Assembly (NCBI RefSeq): GCF_016864375.1
Contig: NZ_CP069354.1
Location: 2,067,501-2,131,500, forward strand
Source of the DNA: Microvirga sp. VF16
GTDB taxonomy: Bacteria > Pseudomonadota > Alphaproteobacteria > Rhizobiales > Beijerinckiaceae
Length of the DNA stretch: 64,000 nucleotides
Direction: 5' to 3'
The position numbers and the translations under genes were made by a program. The first letter of the stretch is position 1. Each line of letters starts with the position of its first letter. Under the pieces are notes generated by a model. The model saw nothing but the letters and a program-made list of their open reading frames with translations, was not told where the DNA came from and made no database searches. Below, piece after piece: positions 1 to 10,080 of the stretch.

Positions 1-2
1 CA

Positions 3-2714
3 ATGCATTTCAAACGACGGTCTCCATCTTCCGCCGCCCATGGTTATGGCTCTCTCAGGCCGGAGGATGACAATAGTTCAGAACTGGACAGCATGAAGAA
101 CGGTCCGCTCGATGCTGAACAACGCCGAGTGCAGACGAACGCGTCTCCCGCTCCGAGTTCTTCCGCCGCCGATCCGCAGGCGAGACAGGGCATTGTCCGA
201 ACCAGGGCTGCCGATGAGTATCATCCAACCGGCCAAGCGTCGCGGAGCGCGCAGGGCAGGGGGCCGAACGGCGCGCCCCGTGGTGAGGTGTGGGAACAGT
301 CTTTCTCCATGTCGCCCGAAGTGCGCTTCACGCGCACGCCCGAGCGCGTCCTGAAAGAGCGCAGGATGCAGACCACGCCTCAGGCGACATCGGATAATGT
401 GGAGCGGCAGGCGAAAGAAATCGCGTCAGCCCGAGCCACCGATCCCGCTCCTGCGGTTCAGGAGAGGCTGCTCGCGCTTCAGAACAAGGCGGCGTCGCAG
501 GAGACAGGCAGCGGCGCGGCGCGCGCTTTCACGCGGACGCCGTCTCCTGTTCCCGAGCAGGCCAAGCGGATTGCACCCGCAAGACCGCGAGGCGAAGTCC
601 CTCAAAGGGAAGCCCCTCAAAGGAATGTGCCGGCCACTCCGGTTGCTGTCGAACCTGCGGCCGCGCCGAAGGCCGTCGAGCCGGCAGCTGCTCCTGCGAA
701 GAGCACTCCTGCTCCCTACGAGCTCCCTGCGGTTCAGCAATCCTACAGCTTCATGTGGCAGCCGGGGACTTATCTGCTGGATCCGACGCTGCCGACTCCG
801 TCGAAGCCAGCTCCTGCGAAGCCAGCTCCTGCCGCTGCGCCTGCTCAAGCCAAGCGAGAGGAGAATGCCGCGGTTGCAAAGAAAGTAGCGCCGCCAGTCG
901 CGCCTTCTCCGCGCGTTCCGTCTCCCCCGCCACCTCCTGTCGAGCCCGAAGCGTTGCCTTGGGACGATGACGCGGACGATGTTGACGAACATATAGATCA
1001 CGTCGACCACATCATGGATGATGAGGAGGATGTCATCGAGGTCCCGTCGCGGCGTGCTGCCGTCATAGCGCCGCCACGCGTCAACAACGCTCCGACAGTT
1101 CCGGTCCCTGCGAATGACAGCTTCCGCCGTGACAGCCGCGAGAACTACGCGTCGGTGTCGGTCGGCATCTCCGGACCTGTCGGAGCCTCGTTCGCATTCG
1201 AACTGCCTGCCCTGGAACTTCTGGCCGAGCCGAAGATCTGGGATAGCGCGGAAGTGCCGGTCGAGGTGCTGCAGGAGAATGCTGCGACTCTCGAGAACGT
1301 GCTGTGGGACTTCAATGTCAAGGGCGAGATCATCAACGTTCGCCCCGGCCCTGTTGTGACGCTGTATGAGTTGGAGCCTGCGCCGGGGACGAAGTCGTCG
1401 CGGGTGATCTCCTTGGCGGACGACATCGCCCGCTCGATGAGCGCGGTCTCGGCCCGTGTGGCGGTGGTGCAGGGCCGCAACGCGATTGGCATCGAATTGC
1501 CCAACCACAAGCGCGAGACCGTGTACCTGCGCGAGCTTTTGGCCAGCCAGGACTTCGAGACCTCGAAGCAGAAGCTGGCGCTCTGCCTCGGCAAGACCAT
1601 CGGCGGCGAGCCGGTGATCGCCGATCTCGCCCGCATGCCGCACCTGCTCGTCGCCGGCACCACCGGCTCGGGCAAGTCGGTGGCGATCAACACCATGATC
1701 CTGTCGCTGGTCTACCGGCTCTCGCCGGCCGAGTGCCGCCTGATCATGGTCGATCCGAAGATGCTCGAGCTCTCGGTCTATGACGGCATCCCGCACCTGC
1801 TGACCCCGGTGGTGACCGACCCGAAGAAGGCGGTGGTGGCGCTGAAATGGGCGGTGCGCGAGATGGAGGACCGCTACCGCAAGATGTCGAAGCTGGGCGT
1901 GCGCAACATCGACGGCTTCAACGCCCGCGTGGTCGAGGCCAAGGCGCGCGGCGAGACCATCACCCGCACGGTGCAGACCGGGTTTGACCGCGAGACCGGC
2001 GAGGCGGTGTACGAGGACGAGGTGATGGATCTCGATCCGCTGCCCTACATCGTGGTGATCGTCGACGAGATGGCCGACCTGATGATGGTGGCCGGCAAGG
2101 AGATCGAGGGCGCGATCCAGCGCCTGGCCCAGATGGCCAGAGCCGCCGGCATCCACGTGATCCTGGCGACGCAGCGGCCTTCCGTGGACGTGATCACCGG
2201 CACGATCAAGGCGAACTTCCCGACCCGGATCTCGTTCCAGGTCACGTCGAAGATCGACAGCCGCACCATTCTGGGCGAGATGGGCGCCGAGCAGCTGTTG
2301 GGCCAGGGCGACATGCTGTACATGGCCGGCGGCGGGCGGATCACGCGCGTGCACGGGCCGTTCTGCTCCGACGAGGAGGTCGAGAAGGTGGTGGCGCATC
2401 TGAAGCGCCAGGGCCGGCCGCAGTACCTCGAGGCCGTCACGGCCGAGGAGGACGAGGGCGGTGGTGCCGCCGACACAGCCGTCTTCGACCAGGGCGAGTT
2501 CGGAGCGCCGGGCGGCGATCTGTACGATCAGGCGGTGGCGGTGGTGCTGCGCGACAAGAAGGCGTCGACGAGCTACATCCAGCGCCGGCTGCAGATCGGC
2601 TACAACCGCGCCGCCTCGCTGATGGAGCGGATGGAGAACGAGGGCATCGTCGGCCCCGCCAACCACGCCGGTAAACGCGAGATTCTGATCAATCATCTCG
2701 ATCTGGACGATTGA
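3..2714 (+). CDS. ftsK: DNA translocase FtsK/SpoIIIE family
   Basis: ATP-driven double-stranded DNA pump that moves chromosome ends through the closing septum. The first ~390 residues are Pro/Ala/Glu-rich and acidic, resembling the FtsK linker. The motor follows, with Walker A GTTGSGKS at residues 552-559 and Walker [12 protein letters not shown]. The C-terminal winged-helix gamma domain ([17 protein letters not shown]) would read the polar KOPS-type sequences. No membrane segment is visible, although classical FtsK has four at its N terminus. The ATG lies two bases from the window edge, so the true start and any membrane domain may lie upstream; alternatively this is a soluble paralogue, which some Rhizobiales carry. 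The family call is secure; only the N terminus is uncertain. Confidence 0.93.
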   Translation: MHFKRRSPSSAAHGYGSLRPEDDNSSELDSMKNGPLDAEQRRVQTNASPAPSSSAADPQARQGIVRTRAADEYHPTGQASRSAQGRGPNGAPRGEVWEQSFSMSPEVRFTRTPERVLKERRMQTTPQATSDNVERQAKEIASARATDPAPAVQERLLALQNKAASQETGSGAARAFTRTPSPVPEQAKRIAPARPRGEVPQREAPQRNVPATPVAVEPAAAPKAVEPAAAPAKSTPAPYELPAVQQSYSFMWQPGTYLLDPTLPTPSKPAPAKPAPAAAPAQAKREENAAVAKKVAPPVAPSPRVPSPPPPPVEPEALPWDDDADDVDEHIDHVDHIMDDEEDVIEVPSRRAAVIAPPRVNNAPTVPVPANDSFRRDSRENYASVSVGISGPVGASFAFELPALELLAEPKIWDSAEVPVEVLQENAATLENVLWDFNVKGEIINVRPGPVVTLYELEPAPGTKSSRVISLADDIARSMSAVSARVAVVQGRNAIGIELPNHKRETVYLRELLASQDFETSKQKLALCLGKTIGGEPVIADLARMPHLLVAGTTGSGKSVAINTMILSLVYRLSPAECRLIMVDPKMLELSVYDGIPHLLTPVVTDPKKAVVALKWAVREMEDRYRKMSKLGVRNIDGFNARVVEAKARGETITRTVQTGFDRETGEAVYEDEVMDLDPLPYIVVIVDEMADLMMVAGKEIEGAIQRLAQMARAAGIHVILATQRPSVDVITGTIKANFPTRISFQVTSKIDSRTILGEMGAEQLLGQGDMLYMAGGGRITRVHGPFCSDEEVEKVVAHLKRQGRPQYLEAVTAEEDEGGGAADTAVFDQGEFGAPGGDLYDQAVAVVLRDKKASTSYIQRRLQIGYNRAASLMERMENEGIVGPANHAGKREILINHLDLDD

Positions 2715-2741
2715 TCGCTTGGCCCGATGAGACGGACAAAA

Positions 2742-2765
2742 GGCGGCTCTCACGAGCCGCCTTTT
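2742..2765. terminator. Bidirectional intrinsic terminator
   Basis: A perfect 8-bp stem GGCGGCTC/GAGCCGCC with a TCAC loop is followed by TTTT on the plus strand and preceded by AAAA. It can therefore end both ftsK and the convergent DUF1236 gene. Confidence 0.85.
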
Positions 2766-2780
2766 GTTATGCCGTGAGCT

Positions 2781-3200
2781 TTACTGGATGACCTGCACGA
2801 CGGTTCGGGTATCCGGATCGACCAGGACGGTCCGGTCATTCACGATCGTGTAGCTGTAATTGTCCCGAAGACCGACACTGGGGGGAACGTCGTAGAGCCT
2901 CACCCGTGACGGGACTGGCTGGCCGACGACGATTTCTTCAGTGACGCGCATCGTGGGACGGCGCTGGGCGACGACATAGGTGCGGACCCGGGTCGATTCT
3001 TCGGCTGAGAGAACGCCGCCGACAGCGGCACCGGCAACACCGCCGACAACGGCACCGACCGGGCCACCAATGACAGCCCCTGTCACGGCACCGCCCGCGG
3101 CGCCCGTCGCTGCGCCCGTTTCGGTGCTGCTCTGGCAGGCGGCAAGGGGTAGAGCCAGAAGGGTCAGGAGGGCAGCCGAGTTTAAGACATGATTGCGCAT
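2781..3200 (-). CDS. DUF1236 lipoprotein, glycine-zipper type
   Basis: A 139-residue exported protein. The N terminus [22 protein letters not shown] is a lipoprotein signal with lipobox LAAC, so it is expected to be lipid-anchored in the envelope. It is followed by a Gly/Ala repeat ([18 protein letters not shown]...) of glycine-zipper type, then a DUF1236-like C terminus ending in [19 protein letters not shown]. The reading frame stays open for 78 codons upstream. The ATG at 3200 is chosen because it starts the signal peptide and has GGAAAGGAA just upstream. The function of DUF1236 proteins is not established. Confidence 0.8.
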   Translation of the reverse strand: MRNHVLNSAALLTLLALPLAACQSSTETGAATGAAGGAVTGAVIGGPVGAVVGGVAGAAVGGVLSAEESTRVRTYVVAQRRPTMRVTEEIVVGQPVPSRVRLYDVPPSVGLRDNYSYTIVNDRTVLVDPDTRTVVQVIQ

Positions 3201-3378
3201 GACGGATTCCTTTCCGATTAGCACCATGCGAACGCCGGAAAGCTTGGCCGGTTCCCTCTTTTCCCAATGGGACGATCTCGGACCTGAAAAGTGTGAGCAG
3301 GCGAGGCCTTTGTCCTTGCCGTTTCCGTCCTCAAATGCATCTCTCGTGGCGGATAGGAACATGGGTTGGGAGGATAGA

Positions 3379-4137
3379 GTGGCTGAACGTTCCAAGGTTG
3401 CGATCGTAACCGGGGCTGGAACCGGGGTCGGCAAGGCGATCAGCGCCGGTCTCCTGAAGGCCGGCTACAGCGTCGTCATGGCCGGGCGGCGGAAGGATGC
3501 TCTGGAAGCAGCTGCGAGAGAGATTGGGGAAGAGAGCGCTTCGATCCTCCTCGTGCCGACCGACGTGACGGATCCGGCCTCCGTCGCCGCCCTGTTCGCC
3601 GCCACGAAGCAGGCTTTCGGAAGGCTCGATCTTCTCGTCAACAATGCAGGGATGGGCTCTCCGGCCGTTCCTTTCGAGGAAATCCCGCTCGACCAGTGGC
3701 AAAAGGTGGTCGCGACGAATCTGACCGGGACATTCCTGTGTACGCAGGAGGCTTTCCGGATCATGAAGGACCAGAACCCGCGAGGTGGGCGGATCATCAA
3801 TAACGGTTCGGTTTCGGCCTATGCTCCGCGTCCGCTGTCGGCTCCCTATACGGCGACGAAGCACGCTGTTCTGGGGCTGACGAAGTCTACATCTCTTGAC
3901 GGTCGCGCCTACGACATCGCCTGCGGGCAAATCGATATCGGCAATGCCGCCACGGACATGACCGCCAGGATGACCGACGGTGTGCTGCAGCCCAACGGGA
4001 CGCTGGCTCCTGAGCCGCGGATTGATCCCAAGCACGTGGCGGATGCGGTGGTCTACATGGCCGGTTTACCGCTCGATGCGAATGTGCTCACGATGACCGT
4101 CATGGCCACGAAGATGCCGTTCGTCGGGCGGGGATGA
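3379..4137 (+). CDS. Short-chain dehydrogenase/reductase
   Basis: Classical SDR oxidoreductase of 252 residues (usual family size ~250) using NAD(H) or NADP(H). The nucleotide-binding TGAGTGVG is at residues 11-18, NNAG at 88-91, and the catalytic set is completed by Ser144/Ser146, Tyr157 and Lys161 (YTATK). The GTG start at 3379 is chosen because GGGAGGA lies four bases upstream; an in-frame ATG at 3361 and longer extensions exist but lack such a site. The substrate cannot be told. The gene stands alone, divergent from the DUF1236 lipoprotein. Confidence 0.9.
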   Translation: MAERSKVAIVTGAGTGVGKAISAGLLKAGYSVVMAGRRKDALEAAAREIGEESASILLVPTDVTDPASVAALFAATKQAFGRLDLLVNNAGMGSPAVPFEEIPLDQWQKVVATNLTGTFLCTQEAFRIMKDQNPRGGRIINNGSVSAYAPRPLSAPYTATKHAVLGLTKSTSLDGRAYDIACGQIDIGNAATDMTARMTDGVLQPNGTLAPEPRIDPKHVADAVVYMAGLPLDANVLTMTVMATKMPFVGRG

Positions 4138-4324
4138 GACACATTGCCGTGAAAGGGGTATTTCCACCTGGGAAGTAAGCTGGACTGCTCCATCTCACTG
4201 GAATGGCCGGTCCTAAATCAGCCGCGATGGTCGGCTTCCATTCAGCTTGTCCCAAGCAGGATTCGAAGCAGCGGCACCGGCACGCCCTGGACGTTCGTGC
4301 CGAGCACCTTCCCGTGGAGTGTAA

Positions 4325-7240
4325 TTGTCCGATGACGGCGACGGAATGAGCGCGATCCTCGTCAAGATCTTCGCAACAGCCCTGACCCTGAGCCAAGTCC
4401 TGGTCGATCCGGACTCGGTCAGGACGAGTTTCGATCCCGCGCGGGATCAGGAACAGGTGTCGCAGATCCTGAAGAATGGCTGCGCCCATATGCGGCGCGC
4501 CTTCGATATCGAGGACATCAATCTCGACGATCTCATCGCCACAGCCATGGACGACCCGCAGGCCATCACGGGCGATCTGAAGGTGCTGCAGGGGCTGAGC
4601 TTCAACGATCTGCATGCGAGCTATCGTCAGTTCTGCAAAGACGAGAAGGTGGATCCTTTGCCCGTCGATCTCAGCGAGGTGATCTCCTACTACAATGCGG
4701 CCGTCGCCGGGCTTCCCGATGCCGGAAAACTGAAAGGTCTCAAGCTGCCGGGCGTCAGCGTCATTCTGGACGGAAATGGCAGGCGCTTCGCCGAGGTGTA
4801 TGAGCCCGATCACCGGCGCATCTGGGTTCCCTTGTCGGACATCCCGAAAAGCGTGCAACAGGCCTTTGTCTCGGCGGAGGACAAGCGCTTCTATCAGCAC
4901 AAAGGCGTTGACGAGCGCGGTGTGATCCGCGCCTTCGTGGGCAATCTCGCCAACCCCGGGCGGCCTGCGGGGGGCTCTACGATCACGCAGCAGGTGGCGA
5001 AGAACCTGCTCGTCGGCGACGACGTCACGTACGACCGCAAGATGCGGGAGATGATCGTCGCCTCGCGCATCGAGCGCGTGCTCAGCAAGGCGGAAATCCT
5101 CGAGATCTATCTCAACTCGATCTATCTCGGTCGCTCCTCCTGGGGCATCGAGATGGCGGCGCAGAGCTATTTCGCGAAGGGCGCCAAGGAACTGTCCGTA
5201 TCCGAAGGAGCGCTGCTCGCTGGGCTGACGAAGGGGCCGAATTACTACAATCCCGACACGAAGCCCGACCGAGCCCAGGAGCGCATGGCCTATGTGCTGA
5301 GCCGCATGCAGGATGACGGGTTCCTGAAGCCCGATCAGGTGCAGCAGGCAGTCGCCTCTCTGCCGTCGAGGGTGCCGTTCGAGCGCATCAGGCGCACGAC
5401 GGGCTTTCACTTTGTCGATCATGTCAGCCGCGACGCCCGCACGCTTGCCGACATTGAGAACCTGACGGCGGGCGGCTACACGGTGCGATCTACCATCAAC
5501 CCCGCTCTGCAGCAGGCGGCGGAGGCTGCCCTGCAGGAGGGGCTTGCCCGCTACGAGCTGAGCATCGGGCGTCAGCGCTACCAGGGCGCCGAGGCGAACC
5601 TTGCGGAGGCCATCAAAGCTCTCGAAGGCACGAAGGATGCTGCGCCGGCCTGGAAGCGGGCGTTGGAAGCAGTGCGGCTGCCTCTCTATGACGTACATTG
5701 GCCGGCGGCCGTCGTGATCGAAAAGGGGAGGGACAGAAAGACCGGAGCCAATGTTCTACGGGTCGGCCTCGCAGATGGGCGTATTCTGCCGCTGAATGCC
5801 TGGGAGGCGGCGCGACGCGATCTCAAGCTCCATGACGTGGTACGCGTCCAGGTGATCGAGCAGAAGGGCAAGGGGCCGGTTCGCGCCGATTTGAGGACGC
5901 CGCCTTCCGTGCAGGGCGGGGCAGTCGTTCTGGAGAACAAGACCGGCCGCATCCTCGCCATGACGGGCGGGTTCTCCTATCCGTTGAGCCAGCTCAACCG
6001 GGCGACGCAGGCTCACCGGCAGCCGGGCTCCGCCTTCAAGCCGCTGACCTATCTCGCGGCTCTGTCGAAGGGTTTGCAGCCCAATACGTTGATCTGGGAT
6101 GCGCCGGTGACACTGCCGCCGGTGGGCGGCGAGGACAATGCGAGAGCCGGCGACTATTGGAGCCCGAAGAATTTCGACGGTGGGCGCTCCGGCATCATGA
6201 CCCTGCGCCGGGCACTCGAAAATTCGAAGAATCTGGTGACCGCGCGTCTGCTCGACGGCGGCATCGAATCCTCTCCGGAGCAGAGCCTGAAACGGGTGTG
6301 CGAGCTCGCGCTCGAGGCGCAGCTCTATCTGGAATGCACGCCGCATTATCCGTTCGTTCTCGGTGCGCAGCCGGTGCGGATTCTCGATCTCGCCGCTTTC
6401 TATGCGGCCGTTGCCAATGAGGGTGCCATGCCGGTGCCTCATGCCATCGAGAGCGTGGAAGAGAACGGGCGCATCATCTACAGCCGGAAGTCCAGGTCGC
6501 TGGCGAGGCTCGGTTCGGCCGATGCGGCCGCGTTCTATCAGCTGAAGTCCATGCTGCAGGGTGTGCTGGAGCGCGGGACGGCTCGTTCCCTGAAGGCGCT
6601 TGCGCCCTATGCTGCGGGCAAGACCGGAACCTCGGACAACGAGAACGACGCGTGGTTCGTGGGCTTCACCAATGACGTCACCATTGCTGTCTGGGTGGGG
6701 CATGACAATGCCGACGGCAAGCGCCGGACGCTCGGGCGCGGGCAGACCGGCGGCAAGGTGGCAGCTCCCATCTTCCAATCGATCCTCCAGGCTGCATGGG
6801 AACACCATGCGCCGAAGTCGCCCCTCAGCCCGCCATCGCCCCAGGCAGCCAAGCAGCTCATCGCTTTGCCGATCGATCTCAACACCGGGGATCGGCTGAC
6901 GGAAGGCAATGGGAAGGGCTTTACGGAATATTTCCGCCTGAGCTGGTTCGGCCGGTTGAACGAGACGCAGTTCCGCCTCGTGCCGCAATCGGACGTGTAT
7001 GCATTCCGCAATCCCGATCCGTGGAGCGATGGCGAGGAGAGGGGTGGGCCCGACTACTACGAGGATGGGCCCTATGCACAGGGACCGGGCTGGCTCGATA
7101 GCCTGCGCCAGAACGCTCTCCCGTCACGCCGTCAGGCCGAGCCCGAGCGCGGCTTCCGCTGGTGGTGGGAGGACGATGCTCCCCGGCGACCCCGGCGGAT
7201 CGACCCCGATTACTTCTGGCGCAACGGACAGGTTTATTGA
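4325..7240 (+). CDS. Class A penicillin-binding protein (PBP1 type)
   Basis: Bifunctional peptidoglycan synthase. The glycosyltransferase domain has Glu185 in EDKRFYQHKG, GGSTITQQ at 216-223 and EILEIYLNSIYLG. The transpeptidase domain has the catalytic Ser569 in QPGSAFKP, an SKN motif, and KTGT at Lys766. The TTG start at 4325 has GGAG five bases upstream; the ATG at 4346 has no comparable site. The N terminus is unusual: a weakly hydrophobic stretch (about residues 10-27) and ~150 residues of unassigned sequence precede the first enzyme motif, so membrane anchoring is not obvious. The C terminus is a charged, Trp/Tyr/Arg-rich tail. The stop overlaps the next start (TGATG). Confidence 0.92.
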   Translation: MSDDGDGMSAILVKIFATALTLSQVLVDPDSVRTSFDPARDQEQVSQILKNGCAHMRRAFDIEDINLDDLIATAMDDPQAITGDLKVLQGLSFNDLHASYRQFCKDEKVDPLPVDLSEVISYYNAAVAGLPDAGKLKGLKLPGVSVILDGNGRRFAEVYEPDHRRIWVPLSDIPKSVQQAFVSAEDKRFYQHKGVDERGVIRAFVGNLANPGRPAGGSTITQQVAKNLLVGDDVTYDRKMREMIVASRIERVLSKAEILEIYLNSIYLGRSSWGIEMAAQSYFAKGAKELSVSEGALLAGLTKGPNYYNPDTKPDRAQERMAYVLSRMQDDGFLKPDQVQQAVASLPSRVPFERIRRTTGFHFVDHVSRDARTLADIENLTAGGYTVRSTINPALQQAAEAALQEGLARYELSIGRQRYQGAEANLAEAIKALEGTKDAAPAWKRALEAVRLPLYDVHWPAAVVIEKGRDRKTGANVLRVGLADGRILPLNAWEAARRDLKLHDVVRVQVIEQKGKGPVRADLRTPPSVQGGAVVLENKTGRILAMTGGFSYPLSQLNRATQAHRQPGSAFKPLTYLAALSKGLQPNTLIWDAPVTLPPVGGEDNARAGDYWSPKNFDGGRSGIMTLRRALENSKNLVTARLLDGGIESSPEQSLKRVCELALEAQLYLECTPHYPFVLGAQPVRILDLAAFYAAVANEGAMPVPHAIESVEENGRIIYSRKSRSLARLGSADAAAFYQLKSMLQGVLERGTARSLKALAPYAAGKTGTSDNENDAWFVGFTNDVTIAVWVGHDNADGKRRTLGRGQTGGKVAAPIFQSILQAAWEHHAPKSPLSPPSPQAAKQLIALPIDLNTGDRLTEGNGKGFTEYFRLSWFGRLNETQFRLVPQSDVYAFRNPDPWSDGEERGGPDYYEDGPYAQGPGWLDSLRQNALPSRRQAEPERGFRWWWEDDAPRRPRRIDPDYFWRNGQVY

Positions 7241-8280
7241 TGATATCGAAAACGCCTTTCGGACGGATGGTAACCGTCCTTGCTGCTCTTTTTGTGTCCG
7301 CTGGAGCGCTCGAAGCTCAGGAGTTCAAGATCGACGAGGTGCCGTCCGTGACGTCCGTGGCGCCGTCAAAGTTGAAGCCGAAGACCATCCTCTTCAGCGA
7401 CCACCGAGACGACAAGCTGGCCGATGCCGGAACGGGCCTGATCCGCTTCGAAGATTGGGCGCGAGAGAGGCCTTTGCAGAAGCAGCTTCTGAGTCTTTTT
7501 CCGGATTATGTCGAACCGACCATCAAGGTCTCGGTTCATGGCATCCCGAGATCCTATACCGAGAAACTCCACATATATGTGGTGGAGGCCCGTTTCCTGA
7601 TCGGCAAGGCACCGGGTGCCATCGATCTTGGGCGCTATACGCAGCTTGAGGTGCTCGAAAAGATCGACCCTTCCATCAAGCATCGCCGCATCGATGCCGA
7701 GCAGGCTGCACCGCAGGCGGATCCTCACAGCGTCCATAACCGCCATCCGAACCGCCGCTGGTGCGAGGCGGAAGGAAGCCTCTGTATCGAATCCCGCTAT
7801 CCGTTGGAGGGTAAGCTTCCGGTCGGCATCAGGCTTGCCAACAAATTGGAGGAAGGCGGTAAGAAGATCTCGGAATCCATGGATTTTCAGACAGAGATCC
7901 GTGTGCTGCCGCTGGAGGAAATCGGGCGCAGCAATTTCGCCAGGCTGACCGGCCTCGATGCTCCCGTTGCCGGGGTGCTCGAACAGACGATCTTCTATGT
8001 CAATCAGGTCATGCAGTTCGGAAAATTGCTGGCGATCCTGCAGCCGCATCCTTCAGATCCCGGCAAGTCGGTCGCCACCGTCTTCATGGCGCTTGCGGTC
8101 GAGACCGATGTTCTGGAGCGCAAGAAGGAGTTCGAGAGCGTTCCCGTGCTGCGTAACCTCATCCCGGCTCAGGTTCTCATGGGGAAGAGCTCGTTCAACT
8201 CCGGAAGCTCCATCAGCGCCGGGCTTCCCGATTATGTCCGCAATCGTATCCGCGCCATTGCCGGGCAGTTCGAACAGTGA
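7240..8280 (+). CDS. Exported protein of unknown function coupled to PBP
   Basis: A 346-residue protein. MISKTPFGRMVTVLAALFVSAGALEA looks like a Sec signal peptide, so a periplasmic location is likely. The mature part has no domain I recognise. It contains a Cys pair (RRWCEAEGSLCIES) that could form a disulfide. Its ATG overlaps the PBP stop codon, so translation is probably coupled and a role in cell-wall synthesis is a fair guess. The frame stays open 26 codons upstream, but that segment lies inside the PBP gene. Confidence 0.8.
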   Translation: MISKTPFGRMVTVLAALFVSAGALEAQEFKIDEVPSVTSVAPSKLKPKTILFSDHRDDKLADAGTGLIRFEDWARERPLQKQLLSLFPDYVEPTIKVSVHGIPRSYTEKLHIYVVEARFLIGKAPGAIDLGRYTQLEVLEKIDPSIKHRRIDAEQAAPQADPHSVHNRHPNRRWCEAEGSLCIESRYPLEGKLPVGIRLANKLEEGGKKISESMDFQTEIRVLPLEEIGRSNFARLTGLDAPVAGVLEQTIFYVNQVMQFGKLLAILQPHPSDPGKSVATVFMALAVETDVLERKKEFESVPVLRNLIPAQVLMGKSSFNSGSSISAGLPDYVRNRIRAIAGQFEQ

Positions 8281-8302
8281 TCTGTTGGGTGCTGACCCCA
8301 CG

Positions 8303-8336
8303 AAAAAGCCCCGTTCCAATTAGGCCGAACGGGGCT
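8303..8336 (-). terminator. Intrinsic terminator, minus strand
   Basis: A 10-bp stem AGCCCCGTTC/GAACGGGGCT with a 10-base loop has five T after it only when read on the minus strand. It is therefore placed to end a minus-strand transcript rather than the plus-strand gene at 7240-8280. Confidence 0.6.
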
Positions 8337-8455
8337 GCAGAGTGTGCGGAGGCGACAAGGGGTTGCGGGGAATGGTGCCTCCGTACCAAACCAAGTGTTC
8401 AGCTTGTTCAAGGTTCCTTGGGAAATGCCATTCTTGAACCTTGGCAGGCATCAAT
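8303..8455 (-). ncRNA. Candidate small RNA with own terminator
   Basis: This 466-base gap (8281-8746) has no credible ORF but strong secondary structure ending in a minus-strand intrinsic terminator. On the minus strand CAAGGTTC pairs with GAACCTTG (8436-8443 with 8409-8416), enclosed by TGATGCCT/AGGCACCA. A second hairpin CGGAGGC/GCCTCCG follows, then the terminator. No minus-strand gene lies upstream to use that terminator, which favours an independent transcript of ~150 nt. The 5' end is a guess. It was not recognised as 6S, SRP, RNase P or tmRNA. Confidence 0.35.
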
Positions 8456-8746
8456 TTTCCTTGATTGCGCCATGATCCGGGCTCTCACTAATCCTTTGTT
8501 GCCGTGACGGGCAGCGCGAAGGACACGCCGCCCCGACGCAACAATCCCGTTTCAAGAGTGTCGGAGTTGTCAGTCCGAGTTTTTCCTCCCGAACTTGCCT
8601 TCCTTGGCTCGCGCTGAGGAAGGCATTTTGTTGGGGCCTTGAATGGCCGCTCATGGTGCCAAGCTTCGAAGTCCTTCCGTTCGGTGCCGCGCCCTGTTAT
8701 CTCCCAGATCGTTGATTGATACGACCGAGATGAAGAGGTGCTTCTG

Positions 8747-9142
8747 ATGGCCAAGGCCATTCACTCCATGATCCGGGTGCTCGACGAGCAGCGCTCCCTC
8801 GCCTTCTACGACAAGGCTTTCGGTCTCAAAGTGGCGGAGCGTCTGGCATTCGAAGGCTTCACGCTCGTCTATCTCAGCAACGGAAACAGTGAGTTTGAGC
8901 TGGAATTGACGATCAATCATGGCCGGACGGAGCCTTATTCACTCGGCGATGGATACGGGCATCTGGCATTCTCGGTCGACGATCTGGAAGCGGAGCACGC
9001 CCGGTTCGAATCCCTCGGTCTCAATCCGACGCCGCTCAAGGAGCTCAAGCTTGAGGGCAAGCCTCGTGCTCGGTTCTTCTTCGTTCAGGATCCGGATGGG
9101 TACAAGATCGAGATGCTCCAGCGCGGCGGTCGCTACAAGTAG
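8747..9142 (+). CDS. gloA: Glyoxalase I / VOC family protein
   Basis: A 131-residue vicinal-oxygen-chelate protein, probably lactoylglutathione lyase, which isomerises the methylglyoxal-glutathione hemithioacetal to S-lactoylglutathione. Expected metal ligands are visible: His6 (AIHSMIRVLD), Glu in the ELEL strand, His in GHLAFSVDD and Glu in YKIEML. The spacing matches the short GloA form. ATG 8747 is preferred over an ATG nine bases upstream because GAAGAGG is then eight bases away and the protein begins like known GloA. A general dioxygenase-fold protein remains a lesser possibility. Confidence 0.88.
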   Translation: MAKAIHSMIRVLDEQRSLAFYDKAFGLKVAERLAFEGFTLVYLSNGNSEFELELTINHGRTEPYSLGDGYGHLAFSVDDLEAEHARFESLGLNPTPLKELKLEGKPRARFFFVQDPDGYKIEMLQRGGRYK

Positions 9143-9188
9143 CCTGAGCCGCAGATCACCCGTCAGTTTTTTGTCCTAGAGAGATCCT

Positions 9189-9692
9189 GTGGCCATCCGA
9201 CCGATTGTTCGCTTTCCCGATCCTCGTCTGCGCCAGAAGGCGGAGCCGGTTGACGATATCGACGAGGATGCGCGGGCGCTTGCCCGGGATCTGACGGAGA
9301 CGATGCATGCCGCGCCCGGGATTGGCATCACGGCGCCGCATATCGGGATCCTCAGGCGGCTTGTGGTGATCCAGTTGGAATCCGACCGCGAGCCGCACAT
9401 CTATTTCAATCCGGACGTCGTCTGGTCATCTTCCGATATAATCCGGCATGTGGAGGGGAGCATCTCCATGCCGGGCGTGACCGACGAGTTGGAACGTCAT
9501 GCCCGGGTTCGGGTGCGCTATCGGGACCTCGATGGGGCGGAGCACGAGGAGGAGGCGGAAGGCCTGATGGCCGTCTGTCTCCAGCATGAGATCGATCAGC
9601 TCGACGGCATCTTCTGGATCGACCGTCTGTCGAAATTGAAGCGGGACCGCCTGATCAAGCGGTTCGAAAAGCTCCAGCGCATTAGGGATTGA
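9189..9692 (+). CDS. Peptide deformylase-like protein, metal site lost
   Basis: A 167-residue member of the peptide deformylase family with all three motif regions but key residues changed. Motif I reads GIGITAPHIG (44-53), with His51 where Gln is conserved. Motif II reads EGSIS (89-93), so the metal-binding Cys is Ser91. Motif III reads HEIDQ (133-137), so the second metal-binding His of HEXXH is Gln137. Two of three metal ligands are missing, so ordinary N-formyl-methionine deformylation is unlikely. The start is GTG 9189 with AGAGAG upstream. It may be a binding or regulatory relative; a genuine def gene should exist elsewhere. Confidence 0.85.
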   Translation: MAIRPIVRFPDPRLRQKAEPVDDIDEDARALARDLTETMHAAPGIGITAPHIGILRRLVVIQLESDREPHIYFNPDVVWSSSDIIRHVEGSISMPGVTDELERHARVRVRYRDLDGAEHEEEAEGLMAVCLQHEIDQLDGIFWIDRLSKLKRDRLIKRFEKLQRIRD

Positions 9693-9727
9693 TGGTGGAG
9701 TTGCTCTGATGGTGGAGTTTGAGAAAC

Positions 9728-9952
9728 GTGATTGAAGTTTACCGCATCGAGACCGTGGCTTCTGAAGAGGCTGGTGGGGAAATCATCCGCCGGATCATGG
9801 TCCGCACCGATTCCATCGAGAAGGCGAAGGAGAGGGCGCTCAAGGTGTTCTCCCTCGCGCGGCGCCCGCAATCCCGCGATCCTGAGATCGAGGCGGTTCG
9901 TGTTCTGAACGGAGCCGGCCATGAGGTCTTTTCGATCAGTACCAGGGATTAG
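9728..9952 (+). CDS. Small hypothetical protein
   Basis: A 74-residue charged protein (MIEVYRIETVASEEAGGEII...) with no recognised domain. It lies 35 bases after the deformylase-like gene and may share its transcript. GTG 9728 is chosen because GGTGGAG ends ten bases upstream; an alternative TTG at 9719 sits almost on top of that site. Predicted soluble, alpha/beta composition. Confidence 0.55.
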   Translation: MIEVYRIETVASEEAGGEIIRRIMVRTDSIEKAKERALKVFSLARRPQSRDPEIEAVRVLNGAGHEVFSISTRD

Positions 9953-10080
9953 GTTCCTGCCTCTGACACGGGCCAGCTGGGGATAAGCCAAACTCCATTT
10001 GACAGCGTGCGCATTCACCGGTACTTGCGCGCCTCCATCGCAAGAAACGCTCACTTGGAGCGGGCGATGCGAGACAATGC

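Noticed and set aside
426..2753. 775-codon minus-strand ORF opposite ftsK
   Set aside because: His/Arg/Asp-rich shadow of the GC-rich ftsK frame; no motif, and ftsK is certain.
8337..8460. 6S RNA, SRP RNA or tmRNA at this locus
   Set aside because: Some CCTTGAAC-type stems recall 6S RNA, but the conserved bubble and flanks could not be matched; SRP GGAAGCA and tmRNA tag features are absent.
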